NCBI GenBank assembly: GCA_031296935.1
Contig: JAVDPD010000006.1
Location: 62,001 to 126,000 of the forward strand
Length of the DNA stretch: 64,000 bases
Direction of reading: 5' to 3'
Source: Cerasicoccus maritimus
GTDB lineage: Bacteria; Verrucomicrobiota; Verrucomicrobiia; Opitutales; Cerasicoccaceae
A model generated the notes under the pieces. That model was not told the origin of the DNA. It saw only the letters and a list, made by a program, of their open reading frames with translations, and made no database searches. Below, one piece after another: positions 43,758-52,475 of this stretch (position 1 is the stretch's first letter; each line of letters starts with the position of its first letter). The position numbers were made by a program, and so were the translations under genes.

Positions 43758-44117
43758 ATGCTGCTCGCCACCGTGCCAGTCATCCGCGTTTCGGACGCTT
43801 CCGCCGCCGAGGCCTACTTCGGCGACCAACTGGGCTTCACCAAGCAGTGGGGTTACGCGCCTGGCAATGAGCCCAACCCGTGCTACATGGGGTTTCAGCG
43901 CGACGGCAAATGGATTTTCGTGTCATCGTTTCCCGGCGACGGCGTTTTCGGCTCCGTCACGAGCTTCATTGTGGAGAATGTGGATGAGCTTTTCGAGGAA
44001 TTCAAATCACGAGGGGTGGCGATCAAGCTGGAGCCCTACGACCAGACTTGGGGCAACCGCGAGATGCACCTCGAAGACCCCGATGGCAACAAGCTGAACT
44101 TTATTCAGGAGAACTAA
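43758..44117 (+). CDS. VOC family (glyoxalase/bleomycin-resistance-like) protein
   Basis: 119 residues with the VOC pattern: PVIRVSDASAAEAYFGDQLGF, a middle strand FVSSFPGDGVFG and the C-terminal MHLEDPDGNKLNFIQE (metal-binding Glu and D-P-D-G-N turn). It starts 3 bases after the preceding ATPase gene. The fold handles small molecules or binds drugs; the real role is unknown. Its position inside a pilus ATPase pair is unusual. Confidence 0.85.
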   Translation: MLLATVPVIRVSDASAAEAYFGDQLGFTKQWGYAPGNEPNPCYMGFQRDGKWIFVSSFPGDGVFGSVTSFIVENVDELFEEFKSRGVAIKLEPYDQTWGNREMHLEDPDGNKLNFIQEN

Positions 44118-44143
44118 TTTTATAACCGACTGCTTTATTATTC

Positions 44144-45196
44144 ATGGCTGAAATCGACGCACTACTCGCCGGCATGCTGGAAAACGACGGCTCGGACCTT
44201 CACTTGACGGTTGGCTCGCCGCCTAAAATTCGCGCGTCCGGCGCCATTGTTCCGCTGACGGATGAGGTCATCACGGCCAAGAAGATGTCGACGCTGTTGA
44301 GCCAGATCACCAACGAGACTCGTTGGAATCATTACCTGGAAGCGCGCGACTTGGACTTGGCTTATGAAATTAAAGGCTTGGCGCGTTTTCGTGGCAGTTA
44401 TTTCTACAATCACTGGGGGCAGGCGGCGGTCTTCCGTCAGATTCCGGCTGAGATTTTATCCTTCGACACCCTGAAGCTGCCCGAAGTCCTGCGCGATGTC
44501 TGCGCCTACAAGGAAGGGCTGGTGTTCGTAACGGGGCCGACGGGCTCCGGTAAGTCGACCACGCTCGCGGCGATGATCGACTACATCAACGACAATTACA
44601 ACAAGCACATCATCACGATCGAAGACCCAGTTGAGTTTGTGCATCCGAACAAAAAGAGTGTGATCGTCCACCGCGAAGTCGGCGAGCACAGCCACTCGTT
44701 TGCCAACGCGCTGCGCGGCGCGATGCGCGCGGACCCGGACATCATTCTCGTCGGCGAAATGCGCGAGCTGGAAACGATCAAGCTTGCGCTGGGCTGCGCC
44801 TCGATGGGCATGCTCGTCTTTGGCACGCTGCACACAAACAACGCCCCGAAAACCGTCGACCGCATCATTGATGCCTTCCCGGCGGAAGAGCAGGGGCAGA
44901 TCCGCATCATGCTCTCGGGTTGCTTGTCGTGCGTAGTCTCGCAGCTACTCTGTAAAAAGGTGCCGAAGGGCCGCGTGGCCGTGCACGAAATTTTGCTCAA
45001 GCACGATGCGTTGCCGAACACTATTCGCAGCGGTAAGACGAGCGCCATCCGCGGCATCATCGAAAGCAGCATGGCCTCGGGCATGCGCATGATGGACTTC
45101 TCCATCCGCGAGCAGCTTGAGGCGGGCAACATCACTGGCAACGAGGCCTACATGAAGGCCGCCGACAAGGAAGCCTTCAAGCAATACCTCGACTAG
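44144..45196 (+). CDS. pilT: Type IV pilus retraction ATPase PilT
   Basis: 350 residues. SDLHLTVGSPPKIRASG at the N-terminus, Walker A GPTGSGKST near residue 131, the Asp box TIEDPVEFVH, VGEHSHSFANALRGAMRADPD (key residues R-A-x-x-R-x-D-P-D), ILVGEMREL and the His box GTLHTNNA. The AIRN-type tail of PilT is present as AIRGIIESSMASGM. Drives depolymerisation of type IV pili. Confidence 0.94.
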   Translation: MAEIDALLAGMLENDGSDLHLTVGSPPKIRASGAIVPLTDEVITAKKMSTLLSQITNETRWNHYLEARDLDLAYEIKGLARFRGSYFYNHWGQAAVFRQIPAEILSFDTLKLPEVLRDVCAYKEGLVFVTGPTGSGKSTTLAAMIDYINDNYNKHIITIEDPVEFVHPNKKSVIVHREVGEHSHSFANALRGAMRADPDIILVGEMRELETIKLALGCASMGMLVFGTLHTNNAPKTVDRIIDAFPAEEQGQIRIMLSGCLSCVVSQLLCKKVPKGRVAVHEILLKHDALPNTIRSGKTSAIRGIIESSMASGMRMMDFSIREQLEAGNITGNEAYMKAADKEAFKQYLD

Positions 45197-45198
45197 CC

Positions 45199-45239
45199 AA
45201 CGTCCCGTTGGATCGGAAGATTTCGCATTGCGAAATGGG
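45199..45239. repeat. REP-like repeat after pilT
   Basis: AACGTCCCGTTGGATCG followed by a palindrome TTTCGC-ATT-GCGAAA; closely matches 9733-9773 (AACGTCCCGTTGCATCG then TTTTTGC-AGT-GCAAAAA). It begins three bases after the pilT stop. Confidence 0.75.
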
Positions 45240-45283
45240 CTGAGGAACCGGGGTTATGTTTGCAGCTTTTTGTCTTTGCTAAA

Positions 45284-45970
45284 CTAGTCCGGCAGGCCCT
45301 GGGATACGTCGACTTCTTCCACGTGGCCGTCGAAAAACAGCACTTGTCGGACATCGCCGTAGATCGGCTTTTCGGGAGTGTTGGACTTCCACACGCCAGC
45401 ATTTGGGTGAAGCTGGTCGACATCCATCAGCGCCCAAGTTGTGGCGGGCGCGATGATGCGCGCCGTTGCTTGGGGAATTGATTCAGATTCATCGTCCGCC
45501 ATATCAGGGTGGAGGCCCCATACGTTGATGAGCTCAGAGGAGTTGGGATTCTTTGCTTTGATGTTTAAAATGTAGGTGCGGGGCTCGTCGCTGGAAGATT
45601 GATAGAGCTCGTCGATGGGGTAGGCGGCGGGAACCATCGCTTCCACCAGGACGGGGGGCGTGGCGTTGGTTGGCACATCTAGATAGGGCGCGAGGTAGTA
45701 GGCCAGGCGGCCGTCTTCTTCGCCTCGATCGGGGTCGTAGAGCGGGACCTGCCCGGGCCAGAGTGGGCCGGGGTAGCGGCTGTCGTGCTCTTGCGTGTAG
45801 AGGTGTAAAGCCGAGCCCACTTCGCGCATCGAGGCCGCGCCGTTGCTCTTGCGCGCGGATTCTTGCACCGCGCCCACGGCGGGGATCAGGATGGCCGCAA
45901 GGACGCCAATAATGGCGATGACGGTCAGTAGTTCAATCAAGGTAAAGCCTGGTCGATTTCGATAACACAT
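45284..45970 (-). CDS. Type II secretion/pseudopilin-like protein
   Basis: 228 residues. N-terminal prepilin signal RPGFTLIELLTVIAIIGVLA at residues 6-25, with G before FTLIE as peptidase cleavage site. The C-terminal part has an H-rich FDGHVEEVD-type end, as in the large PVC family of pseudopilin-like proteins (DUF1559-related). Such proteins are common in multi-copy in Verrucomicrobia; a role in secretion or surface structure is assumed. Two loose neighbours, pilT and a MarR regulator, do not define its partner. Confidence 0.85.
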   Translation of the reverse strand: MCYRNRPGFTLIELLTVIAIIGVLAAILIPAVGAVQESARKSNGAASMREVGSALHLYTQEHDSRYPGPLWPGQVPLYDPDRGEEDGRLAYYLAPYLDVPTNATPPVLVEAMVPAAYPIDELYQSSSDEPRTYILNIKAKNPNSSELINVWGLHPDMADDESESIPQATARIIAPATTWALMDVDQLHPNAGVWKSNTPEKPIYGDVRQVLFFDGHVEEVDVSQGLPD

Positions 45971-46003
45971 AGAGTTTGCGAATAGAGCATGTTCAATTTG
46001 CGT

Positions 46004-46483
46004 TTACTCGTCAGAGCTGGGCTGCAAGTTCTCACGCATCTGCTCCAGCAGTGCGTGGAGTTGCTGAGCGTCGGCTTGGCTCATGCCCTGAATGGCGCTT
46101 TGGGTTAGCTGATCAAGTTGCCCAATCAGGGATTCGTGGATGCGGATTCCTTCGGCGGTTAGATTTAGCTGCTGGCTTCGACGGTCCTGGGGATCGGGCT
46201 CACTGCTGAGCAAACCTTGCTCCTTGAGGTCTTTGATTGTGCGCGCGAGTTGACCCTTATCGCGGCCAGTGTGCTCGACCAGATCGCGCAGCGTGGCGCC
46301 GGGATGACGGCTGAAGAAGCCCAGCATTTTGCCCTCCATGTGAGTGAGCTCATACGGGCTGTCGCGCAACACTTTGTATTGCTCGGAACGAATCACATGC
46401 ATGAGCGCGTGAATGCTCGCAAAAATTTTTTCCGAAATATTTTCACTCAGATTGTTGATTTTATCAACTTTATGCCGTTCCAT
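46004..46483 (-). CDS. MarR family transcriptional regulator
   Basis: 159 residues with the winged helix of MarR: THMEGKMLGFFSRHPGATLRDLVEHTGRDKGQLARTIKDLKEQGL (recognition helix near residues 78-92), then DPQDRRSQQLNLTAEGI (wing). Usually a dimeric repressor released by phenolic or other small ligands. It is divergent from an O-methyltransferase gene; only 58 bases separate them and include an inverted repeat. Confidence 0.92.
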   Translation of the reverse strand: MERHKVDKINNLSENISEKIFASIHALMHVIRSEQYKVLRDSPYELTHMEGKMLGFFSRHPGATLRDLVEHTGRDKGQLARTIKDLKEQGLLSSEPDPQDRRSQQLNLTAEGIRIHESLIGQLDQLTQSAIQGMSQADAQQLHALLEQMRENLQPSSDE

Positions 46484-46504
46484 TAGTTTATTAAGTCAAC
46501 TAAA
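46484..46504. promoter_or_regulatory. Putative MarR operator
   Basis: TTAGTT (46484-46489) and AACTAA (46499-46504) form an inverted repeat with a 9-base AT-rich spacer, directly between the two divergent starts, adjacent to the MarR start codon. Confidence 0.45.
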
Positions 46505-46541
46505 TCGGCAATGCCGGTTTTGGCAAACACTGAAATCATCC

Positions 46542-47243
46542 ATGAACACAACCACATCCAAGCAAATGTATTGCACCCTCAATGAATCTCCGGCCGCAGA
46601 CGTGCTCAACGCGCTGTATGCCGATGCCGCCGCACAAAGGGCCAAACATGACCAAGGGTCGCACAAGCCGCGTCCGGACTTCGAAAACATGACGCCCTTA
46701 GAGCGTTTCACGCATGCGAAAGACGCCTACATGCCGATTGACCGGCCCTTTGGCAATTTCCTCTATTCGACGATTCGCGCCAGTCGCCCGCAATGCGTGG
46801 TCGAGTTTGGCACGTCGTTTGGCATCTCAACAATTTTTCAGGCGGCTGCCGTTCGCGACAACGGTGTCGGTCGCATCGTAACCACGGAATTTATCGAAAC
46901 CAAGGCTGCGAAAGCGAAGCAGAATTTGACCGAAGCCGGCCTCGTCGATTTGATCGACTTCCGCGTGGGCGATGCGATGCAGACGCTGCTTGAGCCGCTG
47001 CCTGCGCCCGTGGATTACCTCTTCCTTGATGGTGAAAAGTCGATGTACATCGACATCGTGAAGCTGCTGGAGCCCTTCATGAAGTCAGGTTGCCTGATCG
47101 CATCTGATAACACCGACAGCCCTGGCGCCGCGACCTACTTGGACTACATGCGTGATCCGGCCAACGGCTACATTTCCACGCCCATGTTGACTCCCGGCGA
47201 CCACAAAGGCCACAGCGGGCACGAGTTGTCGGTTCGGCTCTAA
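46542..47243 (+). CDS. SAM-dependent O-methyltransferase (CmoA/COMT-like class I)
   Basis: 233 residues. SAM-binding VVEFGTSFGISTIFQAAA (near residue 88), a second motif in DYLFLDGEKSMY (near 163) and a Gly/Pro loop CLIASDNTDSPGAA. This resembles the class I O-methyltransferases (methyltransferase_24 group) acting on small molecules. Earlier ATG codons in the frame (46413) are upstream of the MarR operator; 46542 gives the likely start. Divergent pairing with the MarR regulator suggests control by it. Confidence 0.85.
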   Translation: MNTTTSKQMYCTLNESPAADVLNALYADAAAQRAKHDQGSHKPRPDFENMTPLERFTHAKDAYMPIDRPFGNFLYSTIRASRPQCVVEFGTSFGISTIFQAAAVRDNGVGRIVTTEFIETKAAKAKQNLTEAGLVDLIDFRVGDAMQTLLEPLPAPVDYLFLDGEKSMYIDIVKLLEPFMKSGCLIASDNTDSPGAATYLDYMRDPANGYISTPMLTPGDHKGHSGHELSVRL

Positions 47244-47248
47244 GCGCT

Positions 47249-48763
47249 TTACTTCTTCGACCGGTGCTTGCTGGAGCGGCGACGGTGGGAGTGGCGTTTG
47301 CGCGGCTTCAGCGACTGATGTTCGCCGGTTGCGCCATCGGTTTTGCGCTCGGGCATCGGGAAAACCGATGTGCGGGCGACAGGCGTCATTGGCTGATTTT
47401 GCTCTGCGGCGTCAGACCACTTGAAGGCGAGCGCGAGCCCCAACCAAATACAGATAAAATTCGCGGGCGTGGTCATCGGCTGGCTCACCAGCGCAAGCAC
47501 GGCCAGCAGCGTTGAGGCACCCCACAGGTAGTGGCTCAGGCGACGGTGCGTTTTCAGGCACGCGAATTTGATCATCAGTGCGGCGGGGAAAATCAGCCAC
47601 AGGGTCATGCCGACGATTCCGTATTCCACCAGGCCGAGCAGGGCGTCGGAATACGGGGTGCGGTAAAAGCCGATGCCGAGGTCCACCTGCTGATGGAAGG
47701 GGAAAATCTCGGTGAAGCTGCCAGCGCCCCAGCCAAAGAGCGGGCGCTGCTCGACCAGCAGCCAGGCGTCGCGCCAGAGCGCTGACTGGACGGACCACGG
47801 AATGCCAAACGGAGCGCGGGTCGGGTCGTTTTGGGCGAGGGTAAATTCCTGCGCAAAGTAGTAAATGCTGGCACCGGTCAGCGCAAAACCCGCCACTGTG
47901 AGCAACAGCCCAAACAGCACCGGCAGCGCTTTTTTGCGGAGTATATAGGCCACGCCGCTGCTGAGCATCAGCACGCCAATCCCCACGCCGAGTAGGAAGT
48001 GGTGGACGGGAGCCCCGGTCCAGTAAACGGACAATGCCAGGATCAGCCAGCCCGCGGTTAGCCAGAAGCCGCGTTGCGAGAGCAGCCCCTCACGCTTGCC
48101 CAGGTGGTAGAAAACGCCGAAGGATACGACCATCCAAAACAGCGCAAACGCCGCCCATTGTTCACCCGAGGGAAAGACCGAAAAGTAGTCGCCCTGCGCG
48201 GGTGTGAGGAACGTGAGGATTTTTTTCCAGCGGAAAATGAGACCTATCAGGCCGATCGCCGCCAGCAGCAGCACGCTGCGAGTGAGGAAGCGCAGAATCT
48301 CCGCGAGCGCGTGTTGGCTGTGCGTGAAGGCCACCAGCCCGACCATGGAGATCATCACCATCATCGGGTAGAGGAAACTAATGTAATTCACGAACGGCAT
48401 GCCGCTCACGGGCCCGACGTTGTCCACGTCGGTAAATGTGATCATCGTCCGGTCGCCGATGAACACCTCGTGCACCGTGGGCGAAAATTGCCCCGTCACC
48501 CAGATGGCCATGACCAGGAAAGGCGGGATCAGCCAACGCTTGAAAAAGCGCCGGTTGCTGCGCGTGGTGTAGGCTGCCTCCTCGCGGTAAATGAAATAGA
48601 AAAACAGCGAAATCGCGCCGATGGCCGCGCAGATGGCAGGCCCGCCCAGGAAGTCCCCGCCGACCATCCAGCTGGAGAGGAGGCCCAAGCCAACGATCTG
48701 GGCGGTTACGTGGCGCTCAGTTTGGGTCTGATAGCCCGGCAGCGGATATTCTTCTTCCCACAC
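47249..48763 (-). CDS. O-antigen ligase/Wzy-like membrane protein
   Basis: 504 residues with about twelve hydrophobic segments. The middle loop carries SVQSALWRDAWLLVEQRPLFGWG and the motif GAGSFTEIFP, HQQVDLGIGFYRTPYSDALLGLVEYG, the Wzy_C/O-antigen-ligase loop where a His links donor polyprenyl glycans to acceptor. The C-terminal 60 residues are basic and disordered (RKRHSHRRRSSKHRSKK). It starts with GTG; the short intergenic space on both sides gives no promoter clue. Fits the surface-glycan genes at 38.6-41.7 kb but is not adjacent to them. Confidence 0.82.
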   Translation of the reverse strand: MWEEEYPLPGYQTQTERHVTAQIVGLGLLSSWMVGGDFLGGPAICAAIGAISLFFYFIYREEAAYTTRSNRRFFKRWLIPPFLVMAIWVTGQFSPTVHEVFIGDRTMITFTDVDNVGPVSGMPFVNYISFLYPMMVMISMVGLVAFTHSQHALAEILRFLTRSVLLLAAIGLIGLIFRWKKILTFLTPAQGDYFSVFPSGEQWAAFALFWMVVSFGVFYHLGKREGLLSQRGFWLTAGWLILALSVYWTGAPVHHFLLGVGIGVLMLSSGVAYILRKKALPVLFGLLLTVAGFALTGASIYYFAQEFTLAQNDPTRAPFGIPWSVQSALWRDAWLLVEQRPLFGWGAGSFTEIFPFHQQVDLGIGFYRTPYSDALLGLVEYGIVGMTLWLIFPAALMIKFACLKTHRRLSHYLWGASTLLAVLALVSQPMTTPANFICIWLGLALAFKWSDAAEQNQPMTPVARTSVFPMPERKTDGATGEHQSLKPRKRHSHRRRSSKHRSKK

Positions 48764-48786
48764 AGTAGGTAAAAATCAGAGCGCGC

Positions 48787-49344
48787 TTATTGCGGCGCGC
48801 TTAGGCAAATGGACGCCGCCACGTCTTGCGCGGTCTGGGCGTCAGTTAGTTGGGCGAGCAGGCTCAGGGCAAACGCCGTTGCCGTGCCGGCACCTTGCGA
48901 AGTGGTGATGAGCCCGTCGGTGACCACGCTGCTCACCGCGTCGCGCTCGGGCAGCTCCTCGGCCGAGGCAAAGTGGCAGGTGTATTGAACGCCCTTGAGT
49001 AATTCGGCATCGAGGAGGGTGACGGGGGCGGCGCAGATCGCGGCGACGGGTTTGCCCAGCTCCACTTGGCGCTGGATCGCCTTGCGCACACGAGTGTCGT
49101 GGCGCAGCGTCTCGTAAACGCCGGGTCCGCCCGGGAGCACGATCATATCGTAGTCGTGCAGAAGCGCTTGGTCCAAGTCCACATCGGCCATGACGGAGAT
49201 CTTGTTGCGGCCAAGCACGAGCTTTTCTTTCGGCAGGGACGCTACGGTTACAGAGACCTCGCCCCGACGCAAAATATCGATGGGGGCAATGGCTTCCATT
49301 TCCTCGAAGCCTTCGTGGAGGATGACCAGTGCGGTTTTACTCAT
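48787..49344 (-). CDS. DJ-1/PfpI family protein
   Basis: 185 residues. EGFEEMEAIAPIDILRRG at the N-terminus, and nucleophile Cys104 in AAICAAP, with Gly-rich VLPGGPGVYETL before it, a typical DJ-1 pattern (C-x-x-P). Members act as chaperone, deglycase or stress proteins; the exact activity is not readable. It sits in a - strand string with a hydrolase and a tRNA enzyme but with no overlap. Confidence 0.9.
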   Translation of the reverse strand: MSKTALVILHEGFEEMEAIAPIDILRRGEVSVTVASLPKEKLVLGRNKISVMADVDLDQALLHDYDMIVLPGGPGVYETLRHDTRVRKAIQRQVELGKPVAAICAAPVTLLDAELLKGVQYTCHFASAEELPERDAVSSVVTDGLITTSQGAGTATAFALSLLAQLTDAQTAQDVAASICLSAPQ

Positions 49345-49349
49345 TGGGA

Positions 49350-50156
49350 TTATTTCAGGGATTCAGTAAATTGTCGGATTGCATCCCAATAGCGCGGGCC
49401 CGCGGCTTCAACCAAATTGTTGTGCCCGGCTTCGGCGATAAAAAGCGAGGATTTCGGGCCGTCGTAGGCCGTAAACAGCTCTTCGGCGTGGGCGAATGGC
49501 ACCGTGCGGTCCTGCCCGCCGTGCATGAGCAGGATCGGGCACTGGACTTGGTCCACCAGCGCGAGGTTGTCAAACTTGTCCCACGGCACGATCTTCTTCT
49601 TGGTAACGACGCGAAACGTGCTGGAAAAACCGCCGTCGATGATCATGCCCGCGACCGGCTTTTTTGCCGCCAGCGCCCATGACGGGCCACTGCCCAGCGA
49701 GCGCCCAAACAGGATCACCTTGTCCGGATCGACATCGCGGATCATCGCCAGGTAGCTAAAGGCGTTGGCCGCCGCTTCTAGGGCCCCTTGCTCTGTGGGG
49801 CGCCCATCGCTGATCCCGTAGCCCGGGTAATCGTAGGCTAGCACGGAAAAACCCTGATCGCGTAGCTGCTCCAGAAACGGCCGAATCATACCGATGTCCT
49901 CGCCATTGCCGTGGCTGTAGAGAATGGTGTATTTCGCGTCCGGGTTTTCCAGATAGAGCGTGGCGATCTCATTGCCGTTGCGCAGGGGCAGCTTCACGAT
50001 GTCCTTGGAGTCCGTGTAGCTGGGCTCCGGTGCCGGGAAGATCATGCGGTCGGAGAAAAACACCGCAAACAAGCACAGCCCCAGATAGCTGACCACTAGC
50101 CCAATCGCCAGCCCGTTAATGATTTGCCAAATCATGCGTCGTTTCTTGCGGGTCAT
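49350..50156 (-). CDS. Membrane-anchored alpha/beta hydrolase
   Basis: 268 residues. One N-terminal membrane helix (residues 12-34), then an alpha/beta hydrolase fold: LYSHGNGEDIGMI (oxyanion), YPGYGISDGRP, nucleophile elbow GRSLGSG (near residue 151), acidic residue in LMHGGQDRTVPF and His in AEAGHNNL. It resembles the BEM46/ABHD17-type serine hydrolases. Substrate unknown. Confidence 0.87.
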   Translation of the reverse strand: MTRKKRRMIWQIINGLAIGLVVSYLGLCLFAVFFSDRMIFPAPEPSYTDSKDIVKLPLRNGNEIATLYLENPDAKYTILYSHGNGEDIGMIRPFLEQLRDQGFSVLAYDYPGYGISDGRPTEQGALEAAANAFSYLAMIRDVDPDKVILFGRSLGSGPSWALAAKKPVAGMIIDGGFSSTFRVVTKKKIVPWDKFDNLALVDQVQCPILLMHGGQDRTVPFAHAEELFTAYDGPKSSLFIAEAGHNNLVEAAGPRYWDAIRQFTESLK

Positions 50157-50171
50157 GGCGGGAAGTCGAGC

Positions 50172-51275
50172 CTATACGGCATTATCGAGGTTGCATTCCT
50201 CCGGCTCGCCAACGTTGCTGGCGGACGGGCCGGTGGGGCCTTCGCGGCTCGGGCGCGCGATGAGGCCAGGGTAGGGCTCGGGTGAAAACGGCAGCTTGTC
50301 GCGCCCGCCTTCAACGAGGTGCTCGTCGCAAATCTTGAAATAATCCTCCGGCGTGCGCGCGCGGCGAACCGTCCGCAGGAACACCCCCTCGGGGTCGACA
50401 CTTTGCCCCACAAAGTTCAGAAACTTCTTCATGTAGGCCACGTGGCGGCCTTCGTCGTGCCGCGTCTTGCGCGTTTCCACCCAGAGCAGGTCCACGTATT
50501 CGCGGACGTCGCCCAGCGTCGGCTGAAACACACTTTGCGATGCAAAGCTTTCGCGGAGCTGACGGAAAATCCAGGGGTTGCGAATCGCATGACGGCCGAT
50601 CATCAGGCCGTGCGCGCCGGTGTGCTTGAGCACCCAGTGGCCTTTCTCAACGGACGATACATCGCCGTTGGCCAGCACTGGGCAGTTGGCGGAGTCGACC
50701 GCGAGCTTAATCGCATCGTAGTCAACCGCGCTGCGATACATGCCCCTGACCGTGCGCCCATGCACGCTGAGCAGGTCGACATCGTGCTTGTTTACGAGGC
50801 CGATAATCGTCTCGTAGTGCTCCATGTCGGCAAAGCCGATGCGCATCTTGACCGTGAAGCGGCCCGGGCAAACGTCGCGCAACGCGCCAAGGAGTAGGTC
50901 GACTTTTTGTGGATCACGCATGAGCCCGCCGCCGACGTTCTTCTTGTAAACCTTGGGCGCCGGGCAGCCCATATTTAGGTCGATGCCGGCGATGGGGTGC
51001 TCGATCAGCAGGCGCACCGTGCGCTGCATGTGCTCGATGTCCTCACCGATCAGCTGCGCAAAAACAGGGCGGTCGCTCGGGTTGTTGATGATCGAGTCGA
51101 GGATGTGCGTTTCCGGGCGTGAGTGATCATGCACACGGAAGTATTCGGTGAAAAAATAATCCGGCGCTCCAAACTGATTAACAATCGCCATGAACGGCCG
51201 CGTCGTCACGTCCTGCATCGGCGCAAGCGCGGTCGGCGGCTGGTTCGGGATGACCGTGTCGGGAAGAGGTTTCAA
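50172..51275 (-). CDS. dus: tRNA-dihydrouridine synthase
   Basis: 367 residues. FMN-dependent TIM barrel with LAPMQDVTTRPF, GIDLNMGCPAPKVYKKNVGGGLM (in parts: NMGCPAP carries the catalytic Cys, then the K-x-x-x-G-x-G loop), VKMRIGF, VHGRTVRGMY and VLANGDVSS, then GLMIGRHAIRNPWIF. Reduces uridine to dihydrouridine in the tRNA D-loop. The start is TTG at 51275 because a stop lies three codons upstream and no ATG precedes the first motif. Coding is followed by a short AT-rich inverted repeat upstream. Confidence 0.92.
   Translation of the reverse strand: MKPLPDTVIPNQPPTALAPMQDVTTRPFMAIVNQFGAPDYFFTEYFRVHDHSRPETHILDSIINNPSDRPVFAQLIGEDIEHMQRTVRLLIEHPIAGIDLNMGCPAPKVYKKNVGGGLMRDPQKVDLLLGALRDVCPGRFTVKMRIGFADMEHYETIIGLVNKHDVDLLSVHGRTVRGMYRSAVDYDAIKLAVDSANCPVLANGDVSSVEKGHWVLKHTGAHGLMIGRHAIRNPWIFRQLRESFASQSVFQPTLGDVREYVDLLWVETRKTRHDEGRHVAYMKKFLNFVGQSVDPEGVFLRTVRRARTPEDYFKICDEHLVEGGRDKLPFSPEPYPGLIARPSREGPTGPSASNVGEPEECNLDNAV
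50533..50547. repeat. Spaced palindrome CTTTGC-GAT-GCAAAG
   Basis: Copy 6; inside dus, read on the - strand as S-F-A-S-Q-S. Confidence 0.7.
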
Positions 51276-51294
51276 AATGGCTTATAATTAAAGC

Positions 51295-51338
51295 TTAAAA
51301 ATTAATGAGCGGGGACCGCTTTCATCTTTAATTTTTAA
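51295..51338. repeat. AT-rich inverted repeat between dus and the DUF151 gene
   Basis: TTAAAAATTAA (51295-51305) and its exact inverse TTAATTTTTAA (51328-51338), with AGCGG/CCGCT inside. On the - strand it could also fold after the DUF151 stop. Confidence 0.55.
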
Positions 51339-51353
51339 TCGGTTCTCTTCCAA

Positions 51354-51800
51354 TCACTCGCCCTGTTGCTTCAGGATACGCTCGAGGATCTCGGTCATGT
51401 CCTCGACGGAATCAATGACGTTTTGCGCGGTGTAGATCGGCTTTTCAGCCTGGAGGGCGAGGACGATGGAATCGCTCGGGCGGGCATCGACTTCGACGAT
51501 TTTTTTGCCGAGCTCGTTCTCCATGGAGAGGATAAGGCGCGCGAAGAACGTGCCTTCTTCGACATCGTTAATCACCACGCGCTCGACGGATACGCCGAAG
51601 CCCTGGAAGATGCTGTCGACCAAGTCGTGCGTGAGCGGACGCTCTTTTTTAACGTGGTTAATCGTCATGGAAATGGCGTTGCCAATGCCTTGATCGACAT
51701 AGATCACGAAGGTCTTTTCCTCGCTGCCGAGGAATACCGCGCATCCATTGGAGGTGGGCATGACGCCCTTGATTTCGACTTCAACCACGTCGTTTAGCAT
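51354..51800 (-). CDS. DUF151/bifunctional nuclease domain protein
   Basis: 148 residues: residues 5-130 hold the BFN fold signature, with VEIKGVMPTSNGCAVFLGSEE, then VVINDVEEGTFFARLIL and EVDARPSDSIVLAL (the conserved R-P-S-D-A/S). Family members from plants and bacteria have been given nuclease activity, but the role in most bacteria is not known. It stands alone, about 80 bases from dus. Confidence 0.85.
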   Translation of the reverse strand: MLNDVVEVEIKGVMPTSNGCAVFLGSEEKTFVIYVDQGIGNAISMTINHVKKERPLTHDLVDSIFQGFGVSVERVVINDVEEGTFFARLILSMENELGKKIVEVDARPSDSIVLALQAEKPIYTAQNVIDSVEDMTEILERILKQQGE

Positions 51801-52099
51801 TATCTAAGGGAACACCAAATCCGCCGCTTCCGCAAGCGCAACCTGTGGGGGAAAGGATAGAAATTGGATGAGTAAGTGTTCTTTTGTTTACGGTGTTTCG
51901 ACGGCTATGGGTTTATTAAACGCCTTGCAAAAGGTAGCGAGGAGCTTTCCTGATAATCGATGATTTTATGTTTATGCTAGCGTCGCATTTCGCTGCCTGT
52001 CATCAGAGAAGTCGAATGTTGAGGATAGACTACCTGACACATTTGGCTGGTTTTTGCCATGCACCTGAGATTTTGGGGGACGGTTGCGAAAATAAACGC
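51801..52099. other. Intergenic stretch, nothing clear
   Basis: About 300 bases, richer in A and T than the neighbours. I see no ORF with support and no RNA gene. A fragment GGTAGCGAGGAGCTTTCC near 51933 resembles the arm of the element at 4629 at several positions but has no partner. Confidence 0.5.
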
Positions 52100-52444
52100 T
52101 TAGCCAGGGGGCCATTGAAGGGAGCGACCAGCGAGGACGTGAATGTGCAGGTGGGGGACGGCTTCCCCGCCGTCAGGGCCGTTATTGATAACGAGACGGA
52201 AGCCGTTCTCACCTCCGAACTGGTTCCCCAATTGACGAGCGATGAGCATCAGGTGACCGAGGAGGCCTGCGTCTGCGTCGGCAGATTCACCGATGCGCAC
52301 AATGAGCTTTTTCGGGATGACTAGCAGGTGCGTTGGTGCCTGCGGAGCGATATCGCGAAAGGCAAGGCACTGATCGTCCTCGTATTCGATAGTCGCGGGG
52401 ATTTCCCGGTCGATGATTTTTTGGAAAATGGTTTTCTCGGACAT
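52100..52444 (-). CDS. HIT family protein (HINT-like)
   Basis: 114 residues. MSEKTIFQKIIDREIPATI at the N-terminus, LAFRDIAPQAPTHLLVIPK and the active-site HIT motif HLHIHVL near residue 100. Purine nucleoside phosphoramidase activity is usual for HINT-type enzymes. A longer frame exists upstream (52498), but ATG 52444 matches the family start. Confidence 0.92.
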   Translation of the reverse strand: MSEKTIFQKIIDREIPATIEYEDDQCLAFRDIAPQAPTHLLVIPKKLIVRIGESADADAGLLGHLMLIARQLGNQFGGENGFRLVINNGPDGGEAVPHLHIHVLAGRSLQWPPG

Positions 52445-52475
52445 AGCGGTTGTGTATTGGAATTCGGCGTAGAGC

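Noticed and set aside
51920..51945. Possible fourth copy of the 4629-type repeat
   Set aside because: Only part of one arm matches, with several differences and no partner.
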